Of a stretch of 53,826 nucleotides of DNA, positions 20,518 through 30,300 are shown in pieces; the stretch's first letter is position 1, and the number at the start of each line of letters is the position of its first letter. The translations under genes were made by a program, and so were the position numbers. Source of the DNA: Methanoregulaceae archaeon (GTDB taxonomy: Bacteria; Armatimonadota; Fimbriimonadia; Fimbriimonadales; Fimbriimonadaceae); contig JADZEW010000023.1 of assembly GCA_020850325.1 (NCBI GenBank), forward strand, positions 1 to 53,826. Direction: 5' to 3'. A model generated the notes under the pieces. The model was not told where the DNA came from. It did not search any database and was given only the letters and a program-made list of their open reading frames with translations.

Positions 20518-22413
20518 ATGATCGCGCTTGCACTTGCGGCTTCGCTTATCAACCTTCCCGCTTACGCTGGGCCAAAGCTCGTCCTCATCTCGTGGGATGG
20601 CGCGCCGGCGTTCGTCATCGAGCGATTAGTTCGTGAGGGGAAGCTTCCGAACGTGGCTAAGCTCGCGCAATCCGGCGTCCACGCGAAGTCGGTCATTCCT
20701 GCATTCCCCAGCAAGACGGCGGTCGGCCACGCGGCGATCTTCACCGGAGCGTGGGGTGATGTCAATGGCATCACCAACAACTCGGTGCCTCGGACCCCGG
20801 TAAGTGACTTCACGATTCTGGAGACGCGGTCAGGCTTTGACAGCCGCTCGCTGACCGCCGAGCCCGCGTACATCACGCTTGCCAAGGCGGGATGGAAGGT
20901 CGCGGCCCTCTCGGCAACCCAAGCTTATCCTGCTGAACCCCATGTTGAGAACCTGAAGCGCGCCGGAGCGGCTGATCGATATGTTCAATATTCAGGCTTT
21001 GAATCTGAACTTTCAGCGGCCCAGATGATCGATGTGAAGGCATTTGATCAGACTCCGACGACATGGAGGTCGAACGTGCCTTTGATGACGGGTAAGTCAT
21101 TGGCATTCACCTTCAAAGTCGCCGACAACGTATTCTTCGGCATGGCCTACGACAGCCCGGACGATCCCAAAACGGGGCTCGACACGGTCGCGTTGCGGAC
21201 CAGCAAGGACTCCGCACAGGGTCAGATCATTCTGAAGCCCCATGAGGCCCGCGAAGACTCGACCATGTGGAGCAAGCCCGTGAGAATCCGCTCGGGCGAA
21301 CGGCAGGCGAACACCGCGTTCCGCCTCTTCGAACTGGCGGCAGATGGCTCGAGCATGGCGCTCTACACCCGCAAGGCCAGCGCGCTTCCGGGGGCGAACA
21401 CCCCCGAGCAACTTGCCGAGTACTTGGACAACTACCCTGGCTTCCACGACGATGCCTTCACGCCGTACCAGCGAGGACTCTTCGGCAAGCCGTACTACGA
21501 AGGCGGCAGCGGCCAAGCCGAGGAGCGGCTTCTGGAGGTCGTTCAGTCGGACTGCGACTACTTGACCGCGGGAATCAAGTTTGCGCTGAATCGCTACCAG
21601 CCGGATGCGCTCTTCCACTACACGCCGATGTCGGACAGCGCGGGCCACACCTGGATGGGGTTCCTCGACCCCGATGTGCCGGGAACCGACCCGAAGGTCC
21701 GCGAGTTCCTCTGGCGCTGCTATGAACGGGTGTTCCAGAAGCAAGATGCGTGGCTCGGGAAGATTCTGGATATGGTGCCTGCCGATACCGTCGTGACCCT
21801 CGTCAGCGACCACGGGATGGAGGGTGTGACGCACTACGCCAACGTCAACGCGATCCTCGCTCAAGCAGGCTTGCTGACCTTTGATGAAGGCGGTCGGCTC
21901 GACCTGACCAAGACCCAGGTATGCGCGCCGCCTTGGGCGGACTTCGGGTTGGTGGTCAACACGACCGATCGGAAGGGCGGCATCGTCCCCGTTGAGAAGA
22001 AAGCCGAGGTCTTGCGCAAGGCAACCGCCGCGTTGCTCGCGGCGCGCGACGACCAAGGCAATCCCATCGTGACCACCGTCCTCGACGCCAAGCAGCGCGC
22101 CGGACTGGGCATCGGCGGGGCCGCCGGTGCGGATGCCTTTATGGACTTCGCGCTGGGGCTCTACCCTTCCACGCGACGTTCGGCCAAGTTCACCGACGCG
22201 ATGTCGGGGCCGGATGGAGTCCATGGCTTCGTGCCGTACCGCACCAAGATGCACACGATCTGGTACGCCCGGGGGGCCGGATTGGCGAGCGGAGTCCAGT
22301 TGCCGATGCTGCGGCAGGTGGATATCATGCCGACCTTGGCGGCGGCTCTCGGGTTCCCAGTGCCGCCGCAGGCAATCGGGGTCGCGGTGGCGCAGGCGCT
22401 CAAGAAGCCCTGA
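20518..22413 (+). CDS. Secreted type I phosphodiesterase / nucleotide pyrophosphatase family protein
   Basis: An exported metallohydrolase of the alkaline phosphatase superfamily, 631 residues from the ATG at 20518, which has GAGGAGC upstream and starts a clear signal peptide (MIALALAASLINLPAYA). The core is LVLISWDGAPAFVIERL (first metal Asp), FPSKTAVGHAAIFTG (nucleophile Thr or Ser and metal site), HYTPMSDSAGHTWMGF (metal-binding Asp and His), TLVSDHGMEGVTHY (Asp-His pair) and a final His in PDGVHGFVP. It likely cleaves phosphodiesters of nucleotides or lipids outside the cytoplasm. Similar proteins are annotated as ectonucleotide pyrophosphatases. The sugar-transporter permease genes follow 29 bases later. 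Confidence 0.9.
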   Translation: MIALALAASLINLPAYAGPKLVLISWDGAPAFVIERLVREGKLPNVAKLAQSGVHAKSVIPAFPSKTAVGHAAIFTGAWGDVNGITNNSVPRTPVSDFTILETRSGFDSRSLTAEPAYITLAKAGWKVAALSATQAYPAEPHVENLKRAGAADRYVQYSGFESELSAAQMIDVKAFDQTPTTWRSNVPLMTGKSLAFTFKVADNVFFGMAYDSPDDPKTGLDTVALRTSKDSAQGQIILKPHEAREDSTMWSKPVRIRSGERQANTAFRLFELAADGSSMALYTRKASALPGANTPEQLAEYLDNYPGFHDDAFTPYQRGLFGKPYYEGGSGQAEERLLEVVQSDCDYLTAGIKFALNRYQPDALFHYTPMSDSAGHTWMGFLDPDVPGTDPKVREFLWRCYERVFQKQDAWLGKILDMVPADTVVTLVSDHGMEGVTHYANVNAILAQAGLLTFDEGGRLDLTKTQVCAPPWADFGLVVNTTDRKGGIVPVEKKAEVLRKATAALLAARDDQGNPIVTTVLDAKQRAGLGIGGAAGADAFMDFALGLYPSTRRSAKFTDAMSGPDGVHGFVPYRTKMHTIWYARGAGLASGVQLPMLRQVDIMPTLAAALGFPVPPQAIGVAVAQALKKP

Positions 22414-22442
22414 CCAACGGCGGGGCGTCATAATGGCGGCTG

Positions 22443-23327
22443 ATGCGTCGACGTACCCTGCCGTTCATCTTGGGGTTCCTCGCCCCCGCGGCGATGCTGT
22501 ACGTCGGGCTCGTGGTCTGGCCGCTGATCCAGACCTTTCGGCTGTCCCTGTTCACGACCAGCGGCCTCTCGACCAAGGTCAACTACGTGGGGGCCAAGAA
22601 CTTCGAGCGGCTCGCCGCCGATGAGGCGTACCGCCAGACGCTTTCGAACGGGCTGTGGATGCTCGTCGTATCAGGCATCTTCTTGATCGCGGGCGGAGTT
22701 GCTTTGGCGCATCTCTCGGTCGGTAACCACCGCTCGGCCCGAGCACTCCGCGCGACCATCCTGATCCCGCAGGTCATGTCGCTGGTCGTGGTGGCAATTC
22801 TATGGATGTTCTTGTTCAACCCCTCGTTCGGCCCGGTCGATGCGATCGTCCGGTTGATGAGGATCGAGCCTCCGCGGAGTGGCTGGCTGGGCGACCCCGG
22901 CACCGCCCTGCCGAGCGTCACCGCGGCATTCATTTGGTATGCGCTGGGGTTCTACGCGCTGCTGTTCACGGCGGGCTTGCGGCAGATTCCCGAGGAGATC
23001 AACGAGGCGGCCGAACTCGATGGCGCGCGGGGTTGGTTCCGATTTCGCAAGATCACCTGGCCGCTGCTGTGGTCGGTCAAGCGAATCGCCGTGACCTACG
23101 TGGTCATCAATGTGATGAACGTGTTCGCGCTGGTTCAGATCATGACGACCGGCGGACCCGACCGGAGCTCCGAGTCGCTGCTCACCTACCTGTATGAGCA
23201 GGGCTTCCGCAACTCCCAGTTCGGCTACGCAGCGACGATCGCGGTCGCAAACTTTATGCTGGCGATGATCTTGAGCTTAGGGGTCCTGTTCTGGTTCCGT
23301 CGGTCGCCGGAGGTCGGGCGACGATGA
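22443..23327 (+). CDS. ABC sugar transporter permease, MalF/UgpA type
   Basis: Inner membrane permease of 294 residues with about six helices. The N-terminal helix includes GFLAPAAMLYVGLVVWPLIQTF, typical of carbohydrate (CUT1) permeases. The EAA motif that docks the ATPase is EEINEAAELDGARGWFRFRKITWPLL. The start ATG has CATAAT 8 bases upstream and no Shine-Dalgarno site, suggesting leaderless transcription. Its stop overlaps the next permease by 4 bases. Neither a substrate-binding protein nor an ATPase lies nearby, so those must be encoded elsewhere; the sugar is unknown. Confidence 0.93.
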   Translation: MRRRTLPFILGFLAPAAMLYVGLVVWPLIQTFRLSLFTTSGLSTKVNYVGAKNFERLAADEAYRQTLSNGLWMLVVSGIFLIAGGVALAHLSVGNHRSARALRATILIPQVMSLVVVAILWMFLFNPSFGPVDAIVRLMRIEPPRSGWLGDPGTALPSVTAAFIWYALGFYALLFTAGLRQIPEEINEAAELDGARGWFRFRKITWPLLWSVKRIAVTYVVINVMNVFALVQIMTTGGPDRSSESLLTYLYEQGFRNSQFGYAATIAVANFMLAMILSLGVLFWFRRSPEVGRR

Positions 23328-24133
23328 AGATCCTTCGCGGCGCGATCATCGCGCTCATGGTGCTGGCGATCGTCGGGCCCCTGGTGTGGGTTGCAATGAA
23401 CTCGGTAAAGACCAACACCGAACTGTTCGGTTCGCCGTGGTCGCCACCTAAGGTTCTGGCGTGGGACAACTTTAGCCGGGGTTGGAACGAAATCGGCGCC
23501 CGGAGCTTCGTGAACTCGCTGATCGCCACCGTGGCGACGTTGGTGTTCTTGCTGCCGATTGGCGCGATGGCGGCCTACATCTTCGCGAAGTTCCCGTTCC
23601 CGGGCCGCGGAACCGTCTACGCGCTGTTCCTTGGCGGCATGATGTTCCCGAACTTCCTCGTCGCAATCCCGCTGGTGCTGCTCTATCGCGATCTGGGTCT
23701 GCTCAACACGATGCACGGGCTCGTACTGGCGTACGTCGCCTACTCGCTCTCTTTCACCATCTTCGTGCTGACCGGTTTCTTTCAGGCGATTCCCGAAGAA
23801 CTCCGAGAAGCGGCGGAGATCGATGGCGGCTCACCCTCTCGCACCTTTTGGACGGTGATGTTCCCGCTCGTCCGCCCCGGACTCGTGGTGGTCGGTATCT
23901 TCAACGCCATCGGGCTTTGGAACGAGTATCCGCTGGCGATGGTCTTGCTAAGCGGCGAGAACAGCACGCTGCCCCTCGGCATCGCGAGCATGGCGATGGC
24001 CCAGAACTACCGGGCCGACTGGACAGGGCTGTTCGCGGCGACGCTAATCGCGATGGTGCCGGTGCTGATCGTCTATCTCAAGTTCCGCGAGCAGTTGCAG
24101 GAAGCGATGGTGGCGGGCGCGGTGAAGGGCTGA
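23324..24133 (+). CDS. ABC sugar transporter permease, MalG/UgpE type
   Basis: Partner permease of 269 residues, overlapping the first by ATGA. Six helices are apparent. The EAA loop reads PEELREAAEIDGGSPSRTFWTVMFPLVRPG, the standard CUT1 form. FILTGFFQAIP-like sequence before it and the GLWNEYPLAMVLLSGEN region after it fit the family. It forms the transmembrane channel with the upstream protein. A perfect inverted repeat begins at its stop codon. Confidence 0.93.
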   Translation: MKILRGAIIALMVLAIVGPLVWVAMNSVKTNTELFGSPWSPPKVLAWDNFSRGWNEIGARSFVNSLIATVATLVFLLPIGAMAAYIFAKFPFPGRGTVYALFLGGMMFPNFLVAIPLVLLYRDLGLLNTMHGLVLAYVAYSLSFTIFVLTGFFQAIPEELREAAEIDGGSPSRTFWTVMFPLVRPGLVVVGIFNAIGLWNEYPLAMVLLSGENSTLPLGIASMAMAQNYRADWTGLFAATLIAMVPVLIVYLKFREQLQEAMVAGAVKG

Positions 24134-24161
24134 GTTCCTGGATGCGGCATCCAGGAACTCA
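24131..24161. terminator. Bidirectional hairpin between convergent genes
   Basis: TGAGTTCCTGGATGC and GCATCCAGGAACTCA form a perfect 15-base inverted repeat around a single G, starting in the permease stop codon and ending 9 bases before the PEP-CTERM gene stop. No T-run follows on either strand, but the position and strength make it a plausible two-way transcript end. Confidence 0.65.
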
Positions 24162-24170
24162 GCAAACGAA

Positions 24171-24980
24171 CTACTTGCGCCGGCGTCGGATTGCAGCGAT
24201 CGCGCCGACACCGAGAACGGCGAGGGTTGCCGGCTCGGGCACCGGGTTGCCAACGGGTCCAAGAGCAGCCACATCGTTCGCCGACAAGACCGTGTCGTAG
24301 AAACCGAGCAGGCTGATCTGGCCGATTCCGTTGTCACCGTCGTTGTCGCCGAGGATGTCCGTCCACGAAGCGAACGCATCGTCGTAGGCGTACAGCGCCC
24401 AACGGCCATCAGTACCGCCGCTGAGGGCAACCTGGTGGACAAAGCCGCCGTTCAGATAGAAGTTCATCTGGTTCGCGCCTTGGTCGACCGTGATGACGAC
24501 CCGATTCCACTGATTGCGCTCGAAGGTTCCGGCGTACACGCCAGAGATTCCCAGTCCGCTGTCCGAAGCTCGGATGAAAGCATCTCCGTCATTCTGGTTA
24601 TCGTGGTTGGTGTTGTAGAACGAGACCCAATCACCGACGCTTGTGACCTTCAGGTCGAAGAGCATCGAGTACTGGTTGACATAGGCGCCTCCACCATTCA
24701 CGGCCATCCCATGACGGGCGCGGAAGAACTTCTCTTGGTTGGCGACATCATCGAAGTTCGCGACCTGCTTAGTAACACTGCCAACGGTCTCGGTCGAGTA
24801 GGTAGCTGGCACGATCACGCTACCCGTGCGGCCGGCGCGAAACTCCAGGTCTTGGGCGGTGCCAAAGCGATTGACGATCGGCGCAAGGCTGCCGTTGAAG
24901 TCATAAACGCTGACGGGCAACGGGTTGGCGATCGCCGACACGGTGGCGGCCATCAAGATCAAACTCAGGGTATGTTTCAT
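24171..24980 (-). CDS. PEP-CTERM sorted extracellular protein with LamG-like domain
   Basis: Exported protein of 269 residues from the ATG at 24980, which has a strong GGAGGAG site; a longer frame to 25004 is not needed. The signal peptide is MKHTLSLILMAATVSAIA. The middle resembles a concanavalin/LamG beta-sandwich (FDFNGSL-like start, WNRVVITVDQGANQMNFYLNG, then ISLLGFYDTVLSANDVAAL). The C-terminus is a textbook PEP-CTERM sorting tag: VPEPATLAVLGVGAIAA followed by RRRRK. Such proteins are processed by exosortase (EpsH/XrtA type), expected elsewhere in the genome. Likely a surface or matrix protein. Confidence 0.9.
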   Translation of the reverse strand: MKHTLSLILMAATVSAIANPLPVSVYDFNGSLAPIVNRFGTAQDLEFRAGRTGSVIVPATYSTETVGSVTKQVANFDDVANQEKFFRARHGMAVNGGGAYVNQYSMLFDLKVTSVGDWVSFYNTNHDNQNDGDAFIRASDSGLGISGVYAGTFERNQWNRVVITVDQGANQMNFYLNGGFVHQVALSGGTDGRWALYAYDDAFASWTDILGDNDGDNGIGQISLLGFYDTVLSANDVAALGPVGNPVPEPATLAVLGVGAIAAIRRRRK

Positions 24981-25086
24981 GCATCTCCTCCGTAACCCAT
25001 CCACTCTGCAAGGGCGAGATTAACCAGAGGTCAGGAGTCGGTTAAGCGATCATGAAGTTGACCCACAAACATGAGCAGGGCCCGCG

Positions 25087-25401
25087 GTGATGGCACCGGT
25101 AAACCTGCTCTTCCTCGGTGGAGCACTGTTCTTTGGCGGGCTCGTCATCAGTGGATTCGCGTTTGTCCCCGGCACCTCCATCGCGGTCATCGGAGTCGTC
25201 CTGATGGTCGTTCATGCCGTGCAGAAGCGCCGCGACCCTTACTCACTCTCCGCGTTGCACGAACTCGATGAGCAGGAGGAGGTTCGCCGCCTTCGGGAGC
25301 AGATGGGCAAGCCCGGTTCCGAGGACGTGGTTTGCCCTCACTGCATGAATGTTTATCCCGCGGAACTGCCGGTCTGCCCGAACTGCCAGCGGAGCGCATA
25401 G
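25087..25401 (+). CDS. Small membrane protein with C-terminal zinc ribbon
   Basis: A 103-104 residue protein (start GTG 25087 or ATG 25090). Two hydrophobic helices occupy about 4-50 and are followed by a charged coiled segment (LHELDEQEEVRRLREQM). A zinc-ribbon then reads CPHCMNVYPAELPVCPNC. The two CxxC pairs should bind one zinc. Family unknown; the layout suggests a membrane-tethered sensor or scaffold. It stands alone between a divergent PEP-CTERM gene and the next secreted protein. Confidence 0.75.
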   Translation: MMAPVNLLFLGGALFFGGLVISGFAFVPGTSIAVIGVVLMVVHAVQKRRDPYSLSALHELDEQEEVRRLREQMGKPGSEDVVCPHCMNVYPAELPVCPNCQRSA

Positions 25402-25450
25402 TGGGATTCTGCGACAAAGTGCCCACGAAGCGGCCGACGCTGGCGTAGAC

Positions 25451-25456
25451 TATAAT
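25451..25456 (+). promoter_or_regulatory. Candidate -10 element (TATAAT)
   Basis: A perfect TATAAT lies 26 bases before the ATG of the secreted protein gene at 25482. An AGGA-type ribosome site sits between them, so this gene has a short conventional leader. No clear -35 is seen. Confidence 0.5.
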
Positions 25457-25481
25457 CGTCCGAATCAGCGAGGATTCCTAC

Positions 25482-26204
25482 ATGAGAAAGTTTCGATTAT
25501 TTGGCTTGATGCTCGTTGCCGTAGCGGCAACTGCCTTTGCAATGCAGGATGAGTTCCTGCTGACGCGCACTTACAAGGAAGGCGACAAAGATACGTATAA
25601 GCTCGCCGTAACAGCGAACATGTCGCTCGGCAGCGCCGACATCAACATGCTCATGAACCAGACCGTTAAGAAGACCTACGAAACCGGCGAAGCCGACATC
25701 GAGACGCAGATTGCCGAAATGCGCATGAGCTTCGGTGGTCAAGAGATGCCGATGCCTGATCAAGACATGCCGGCAATCGTGCAGAAGTTCGACAAGTTCG
25801 GACGCCCGGTGGGCCAGCCTCAGGGAGCCAGTGGCGGAATGGCTGGTGGCATGATGAGCCAGATGTCGTTCATGCGCTATGCGGGCTTTACCGGCGAGAA
25901 GCCGCTGAAGGTCGGCGAGACGTTGAAGATCGATGCCAAGGATGAGAAAGACGAGTCGCACACGACCGGAACCGTGTTGCTTGAGAAGATTGCCGACGGC
26001 GTCGCCTTTATCACGTCGAATCTCGAAGTGAAGAACAAGCAGACGGGCAGCGGCGCCCCGATGAAGATCGCGATGAAGAGCCAGGTTCTGGTTGCTTCGG
26101 GCAAGTTGCACAAGGTCGATGGCGACGTCACGAACCTCCCGGACACGGGCCAGGGCATGACCGTCGACTCGGTCAAGCTCATCATGGAGCGCACCACCAA
26201 GTAA
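25482..26204 (+). CDS. Secreted hypothetical protein
   Basis: A 240-residue protein with a signal peptide (RKFRLFGLMLVAVAATAFA). The mature chain starts DEFLLTRTYKEGDKDTYKL and is predicted to be mainly beta, with a methionine-rich middle (GGMAGGMMSQMSFM). GEKPLKVGETLKI and the final VDSVKLIMERT resemble outer-layer proteins of the DUF6263 kind, but I am not sure of that link. No catalytic motif is visible. It has its own promoter and a strong terminator and is therefore a single-gene unit. Confidence 0.75.
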   Translation: MRKFRLFGLMLVAVAATAFAMQDEFLLTRTYKEGDKDTYKLAVTANMSLGSADINMLMNQTVKKTYETGEADIETQIAEMRMSFGGQEMPMPDQDMPAIVQKFDKFGRPVGQPQGASGGMAGGMMSQMSFMRYAGFTGEKPLKVGETLKIDAKDEKDESHTTGTVLLEKIADGVAFITSNLEVKNKQTGSGAPMKIAMKSQVLVASGKLHKVDGDVTNLPDTGQGMTVDSVKLIMERTTK

Positions 26205-26224
26205 CGTCATCTCCTCAACTGAGT

Positions 26225-26263
26225 AGAGTCCTCGCATTGATTGATGCGAGGACTCTTTTCTTT
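26225..26263 (+). terminator. Rho-independent terminator
   Basis: AGAGTCCTCGCAT, loop TGATTG and ATGCGAGGACTCT form a perfect 13-base stem, followed by TTTTCTTT. It lies 21 bases past the stop of the secreted protein gene and is the clearest intrinsic terminator in the window. Confidence 0.92.
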
Positions 26264-26292
26264 AGAGGGCCTTGCTACAATAGCGGTTGACG

Positions 26293-26685
26293 ATGATCAT
26301 CGCCGGTCTAATGGTGGCTATCGCGCTCATCCTCTTTTGGCTGGGGCTGTATGTCTATGGTCTCTACGCCTTGGGGCGATGGCTCGCGAAGCGCTACCGA
26401 CTTCAGTGGTCACCGTTGACGATGGCGTTCTTCTTCGGCGCATGTTCGCTGGTGGTGGCCTTGCCCTGCTTGATGGTCGATCTGGAGCCGATCTCAAAGG
26501 CGACGCTTGTCTTCGCGATGTGGCTGCTTCATGCCCATCCGCCCGCGGTCGGCTACTGGGCGACGGTAGAAACTCAGCGCGAGCGCGACATCGTCCGATG
26601 GGAGCGCTCGGTCGACGAGTGGATAAACGAGTTCGAGAAGACTCCGCCCGCATGGCTCAGCGAACTGGAAAAGCCAGACAACTGA
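26293..26685 (+). CDS. Small membrane protein, unknown
   Basis: A 130-residue protein with three or so hydrophobic helices: MIIAGLMVAIALILFWLGLYV, MAFFFGACSLVVALPCLMV and ATLVFAMWLLHAHP. A charged, probably cytoplasmic C-terminal tail follows (ETQRERDIVRWERSVDEWIN). No known family is recognised. TACAAT lies 11 bases before the ATG at 26293 (5 before a TTG at 26287), suggesting leaderless expression. Confidence 0.65.
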   Translation: MIIAGLMVAIALILFWLGLYVYGLYALGRWLAKRYRLQWSPLTMAFFFGACSLVVALPCLMVDLEPISKATLVFAMWLLHAHPPAVGYWATVETQRERDIVRWERSVDEWINEFEKTPPAWLSELEKPDN

Positions 26686-26742
26686 GCCCTTCGATTGACT
26701 TTTGCCGTCCCTATGGGTGAACCTTGCGTTGCCGGAGGCACC

Positions 26743-27285
26743 ATGAGTCAAGCCGCAGTCTTGCAACCTACCGATCCCCTCGTCAAGAGTGCCTTTGTTC
26801 GGCTCGGACTTCGGGGCCCCACCGCTAGTTGCGTTGCCATCGGCACCGCCATCGACCTCCCCTTCACTCCGGAGCAGATCTGGCATGTACTCGAGGATGT
26901 CGAGAACTGGCACAAGTGGGCTGGCGGACTCCATGATCCGGGCCGTTGGTTGGAGGGCCGCCACTTTGAGGTGGGTTCGCGCTTCGAGCAGATTCGACGT
27001 CTCGGCCCTCCGATCGGTCGACAAGTGACGGTAGAGACGGTTCGTGAGGTGGTCCCCAACCAGATGGCCGCGTGGTGGGATGGCAACGGCGGCGTGCGCA
27101 ACGCGCACTTGTGGTCGCTGGAGGTCCGCCCCGATGGCCACACCCGCGTCTTCAATATCGAAGTGCTTTGCGGCCCCCTCGTGCTTCTTGCGAAACCGAT
27201 GCTTCGCACGCGCCTCCGTAAGCGCTTTATGGCCAGCCTTGAGGGTCTGAAGCGTGCTTTGGAACTTCAGACTGCGAAGTCCTAG
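26743..27285 (+). CDS. SRPBCC-superfamily (START/polyketide-cyclase-like) protein
   Basis: A 180-residue protein started at the ATG at 26743, which has GGAGG seven bases upstream. The fold is suggested by AIDLPFTPEQIWHVLEDVENWHKWAGG (46-60 region, the classic start of a polyketide cyclase/SRPBCC domain), a central set of beta strands and a long C-terminal helix. These helix-grip proteins bind hydrophobic ligands in a deep cavity. Ligand and role are unknown. The gene lies 57 bases after the small membrane protein on the same strand. Confidence 0.78.
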   Translation: MSQAAVLQPTDPLVKSAFVRLGLRGPTASCVAIGTAIDLPFTPEQIWHVLEDVENWHKWAGGLHDPGRWLEGRHFEVGSRFEQIRRLGPPIGRQVTVETVREVVPNQMAAWWDGNGGVRNAHLWSLEVRPDGHTRVFNIEVLCGPLVLLAKPMLRTRLRKRFMASLEGLKRALELQTAKS

Positions 27286-27330
27286 GCCAGCCCGCGTCAG
27301 CGAGCCCGCAAAGTGCGTAAAATCGTGCAC

Positions 27331-30300
27331 ATGCAGGCTTACCGCGCGTTGACCCTCGCATCGCTCGCTTTTGCGGCGTGTTCCGCCGTTGCCGATGAGG
27401 GAGCTTTCCTTCTCGCCCCCGATATCCACGGCGACCGCGTCGTGTTTACCCGTGAGGGCGATCTGTGGCTGGGCGACCTCGGCAACGGCCAGGCAAGGCG
27501 CCTCACCCGCCATGCCGGCATCGAAACCCGCGCCCGCTTCTCGCCGGACGGAAGCAAGATCGCCTTCCAGGGCCAATACGATGGCGGCGGATCGCAGGTC
27601 TACGTCATGCCCACCGAGGGCGGTATTCCTCAACGCGTCACCAACCGGATCAACGCGGCCATCATCGAAGATTGGACTCCGGACGGACGCAAACTGCTCT
27701 GTCGTGGCCCCGGTCCCGAGTTTGTATCGCAGCCCTTCATGGTTCCGGCCGCAGGAGGCCCCGAGGAACCCTTGCCCATAGAGCGTCTGGGCATGGGGCA
27801 GATGGGACCGGATGGGCGTCTCGCTTTCTGCCGGTACGCGGATATCTCGGGGGGAGCCTGGTTCCGGTATCAGGGCGGTTCGCGCAACGACATCTGGGTT
27901 GGCGATCTGACGACGCTCTCGTTTCGCAAGATCTTCGAGTCGAAGACCCAAGCGCAGTACCCTCAGTGGATTGGCGATCGGGTGTTCTTCGTCCACGAGA
28001 ACGACGCTACATGGACCATCAACTCGGTCGCCGGCAGCGGCGGTAGTGCGAAGCGCCACACATCGCCTTCGAGCGATGTCGTCTACGATCTGCAATCAGA
28101 CGGTAAGCGTCTCATCTACGTGCGCGGCAACGGCCTCGAGGTTTACGACCCGGCCGCCAACCAGACCCTGCCCGTCAAGCTCACGCTGAACAGCGACCGC
28201 ATCCACATGCGCGAGATGCGGGTGGACGTCGCGCCGGGCGTTGAGAGCTACTCGATTACGCCTACCGGCAAGCGGATCCTGGTCGAGTCGCGCGGGCAGA
28301 TCATCAATGTCCCCGCGAAGGAAGGCGAGGTCCGCGTTTGGAAGGCCATGCCGGGAGTGCGGCTCCAGAAACCGGAGATGTCACCCGACGGCAAGAAGGT
28401 CGCCTACGTCTCCGATGAAACCCGCGAGCAGCAGGTCTACGTAGCCGACGCCGACGGCAGCAATGCCAAAGCAATCACCAAGGACGGGGGACGCCAGATC
28501 GCGACCCTGCAATGGTCTCCCGACTCTCAATGGCTCGCGGTAGGCGACAGCGAAAGCCGCATTCGACTGGTCAAGGCGGACGGCTCGGAAGACTTCGAAG
28601 TCGCGCGGGCGCGGCGCAGCATGGTTCCACTGACCCACCGATTCTCGCCGGACAGCAAATGGCTGGTGTACGTCGAAGAGAAGCCGTGGACTTGGCAGCA
28701 GGTCAACGTCATCTCGATGATCGAGATCGGCACGAAGACCCGCCACCAAGTGACGAGCGGCCGCTTCCGCGATGACTACCCCAGCTTCAGCTCCGACGGG
28801 AAGTACCTCGTTTACGCCTCGTATCGTTCGCTTCCCTTTACCGCGGACAACATCCTCAGTCAGCTCAACAGCGCACCCGCAGCGATGTTGGTTCTGGTGC
28901 CGCTCGCCAAGACCACGCCCTCGCCGTTCCGTCCGCGCAACGAAGAGGAGGGAGTGACTCCTGAGAAGCCAAGCGAAGACAAGACGCTGAAGATTGACTT
29001 CGACGGGATTAAGGATCGGCTGATCATGGTGCCGGGCGTGTCCGCCGAGATCACGCAGGTCGAGATGGTCGGCGACCGCATCATTTACGCGGCCGGGAAC
29101 GCGATCAGTTTTTACGACGTGACGCCACGCGCCGGCGGGACGATCACCCCCGGAGGCTTCTTCCAGGTTTCCGCCGATGGCAAGAGCCTGATGATTAGCG
29201 GACCGCGCGTCGTTCCGATTGCCGGTAAGGACCTGCCCGCGACGGCGGGAGCCGTGAGCTATCAGGGCTTCAAGCTGGATGTGAACCCCGCACAGGAATG
29301 GGAGCAGATCTTCTGGGATGCGTGGCGTTTGTGCCGCGACTATTTTTACGTGCGTAACATGCACGGCGTGGATTGGAAGGCGGTCGGCGACAAATACGCT
29401 AAGCTGCTACCCCACGTGCGAGCGCGCAACGAGCTCACCGAGCTGATCCGCTGGATGCAAGCCGAGTTGTCGGTTGGCCACTCGTTCCGAGTCGACCCTC
29501 AGATCTTCGTCGCGCCGCCGGCAAGCACCCCGGCCTACTTGGGCATCGAGACCAAAGCTGAAGGTGGATTCCACCGCATCACCCACCTCTACGATGGCGA
29601 CGGCATGATGACCGGATCGCCGCTGCTCGAGCCGGGCCACGGCGTTGGCGTGGGCAGCTACATCGTGTCGGTCAACGGACAACCCGCGCCGGCGACGATG
29701 GACTGGCGGGAACTGCTGCGGGACCGGGCGGGTCAGATCGTATCGCTCGGCGTGAACACTCGGGCCAGCGCCGAAGGTGCGAAGACGATCTACGTTCGGC
29801 CCCACAGCGCCGCGGTGGAGCGTTCACTGTGGGAGCGCGACACGGTCAAGAAGCGGCGGCTGGTCGTCGATCAGCGCTCGGGCGGTAAGGTCGGCTACAT
29901 CTACCTCGGGGGCATGGTCGATCCCGACATGGAAGAGTTCATGCTCCAGTACTTGGGCCAACTCGACAAGGAAGCGCTCATCGTCGACATCCGCGAGAAT
30001 AACGGCGGCTACATCAGCGCGATTCTTGTTAATCTCCTCAAGAAGGAGACCTACCTTCGACGCTCCGAGCGCAACTCTCAAGAAGCCGGCAGCCGTTACC
30101 ATGATGCCTTTGAGGGTCACCTGTGCATGCTCATCAACGAGGACAGTTACTCCGATGGCGAGGGCGGACCGACCAACTGGCGATACGCCAAGCTGGGACC
30201 GCTGATCGGAAAACGCACCTACGGCGCGCTCGTGGGGTCAGCTCCTGCGTGGCCACTCGTCGATGGAGGAGCGATCCAGGTTCCTCGCTACGGCAACTAC

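Noticed and set aside
22443-24133. Complete ABC sugar import operon
   Set aside because: Only two permeases are present; no binding protein or ATPase gene flanks them.
26494-28095. 533-codon minus-strand frame
   Set aside because: It spans parts of three plus-strand genes with clear domains, so it is an antisense shadow.
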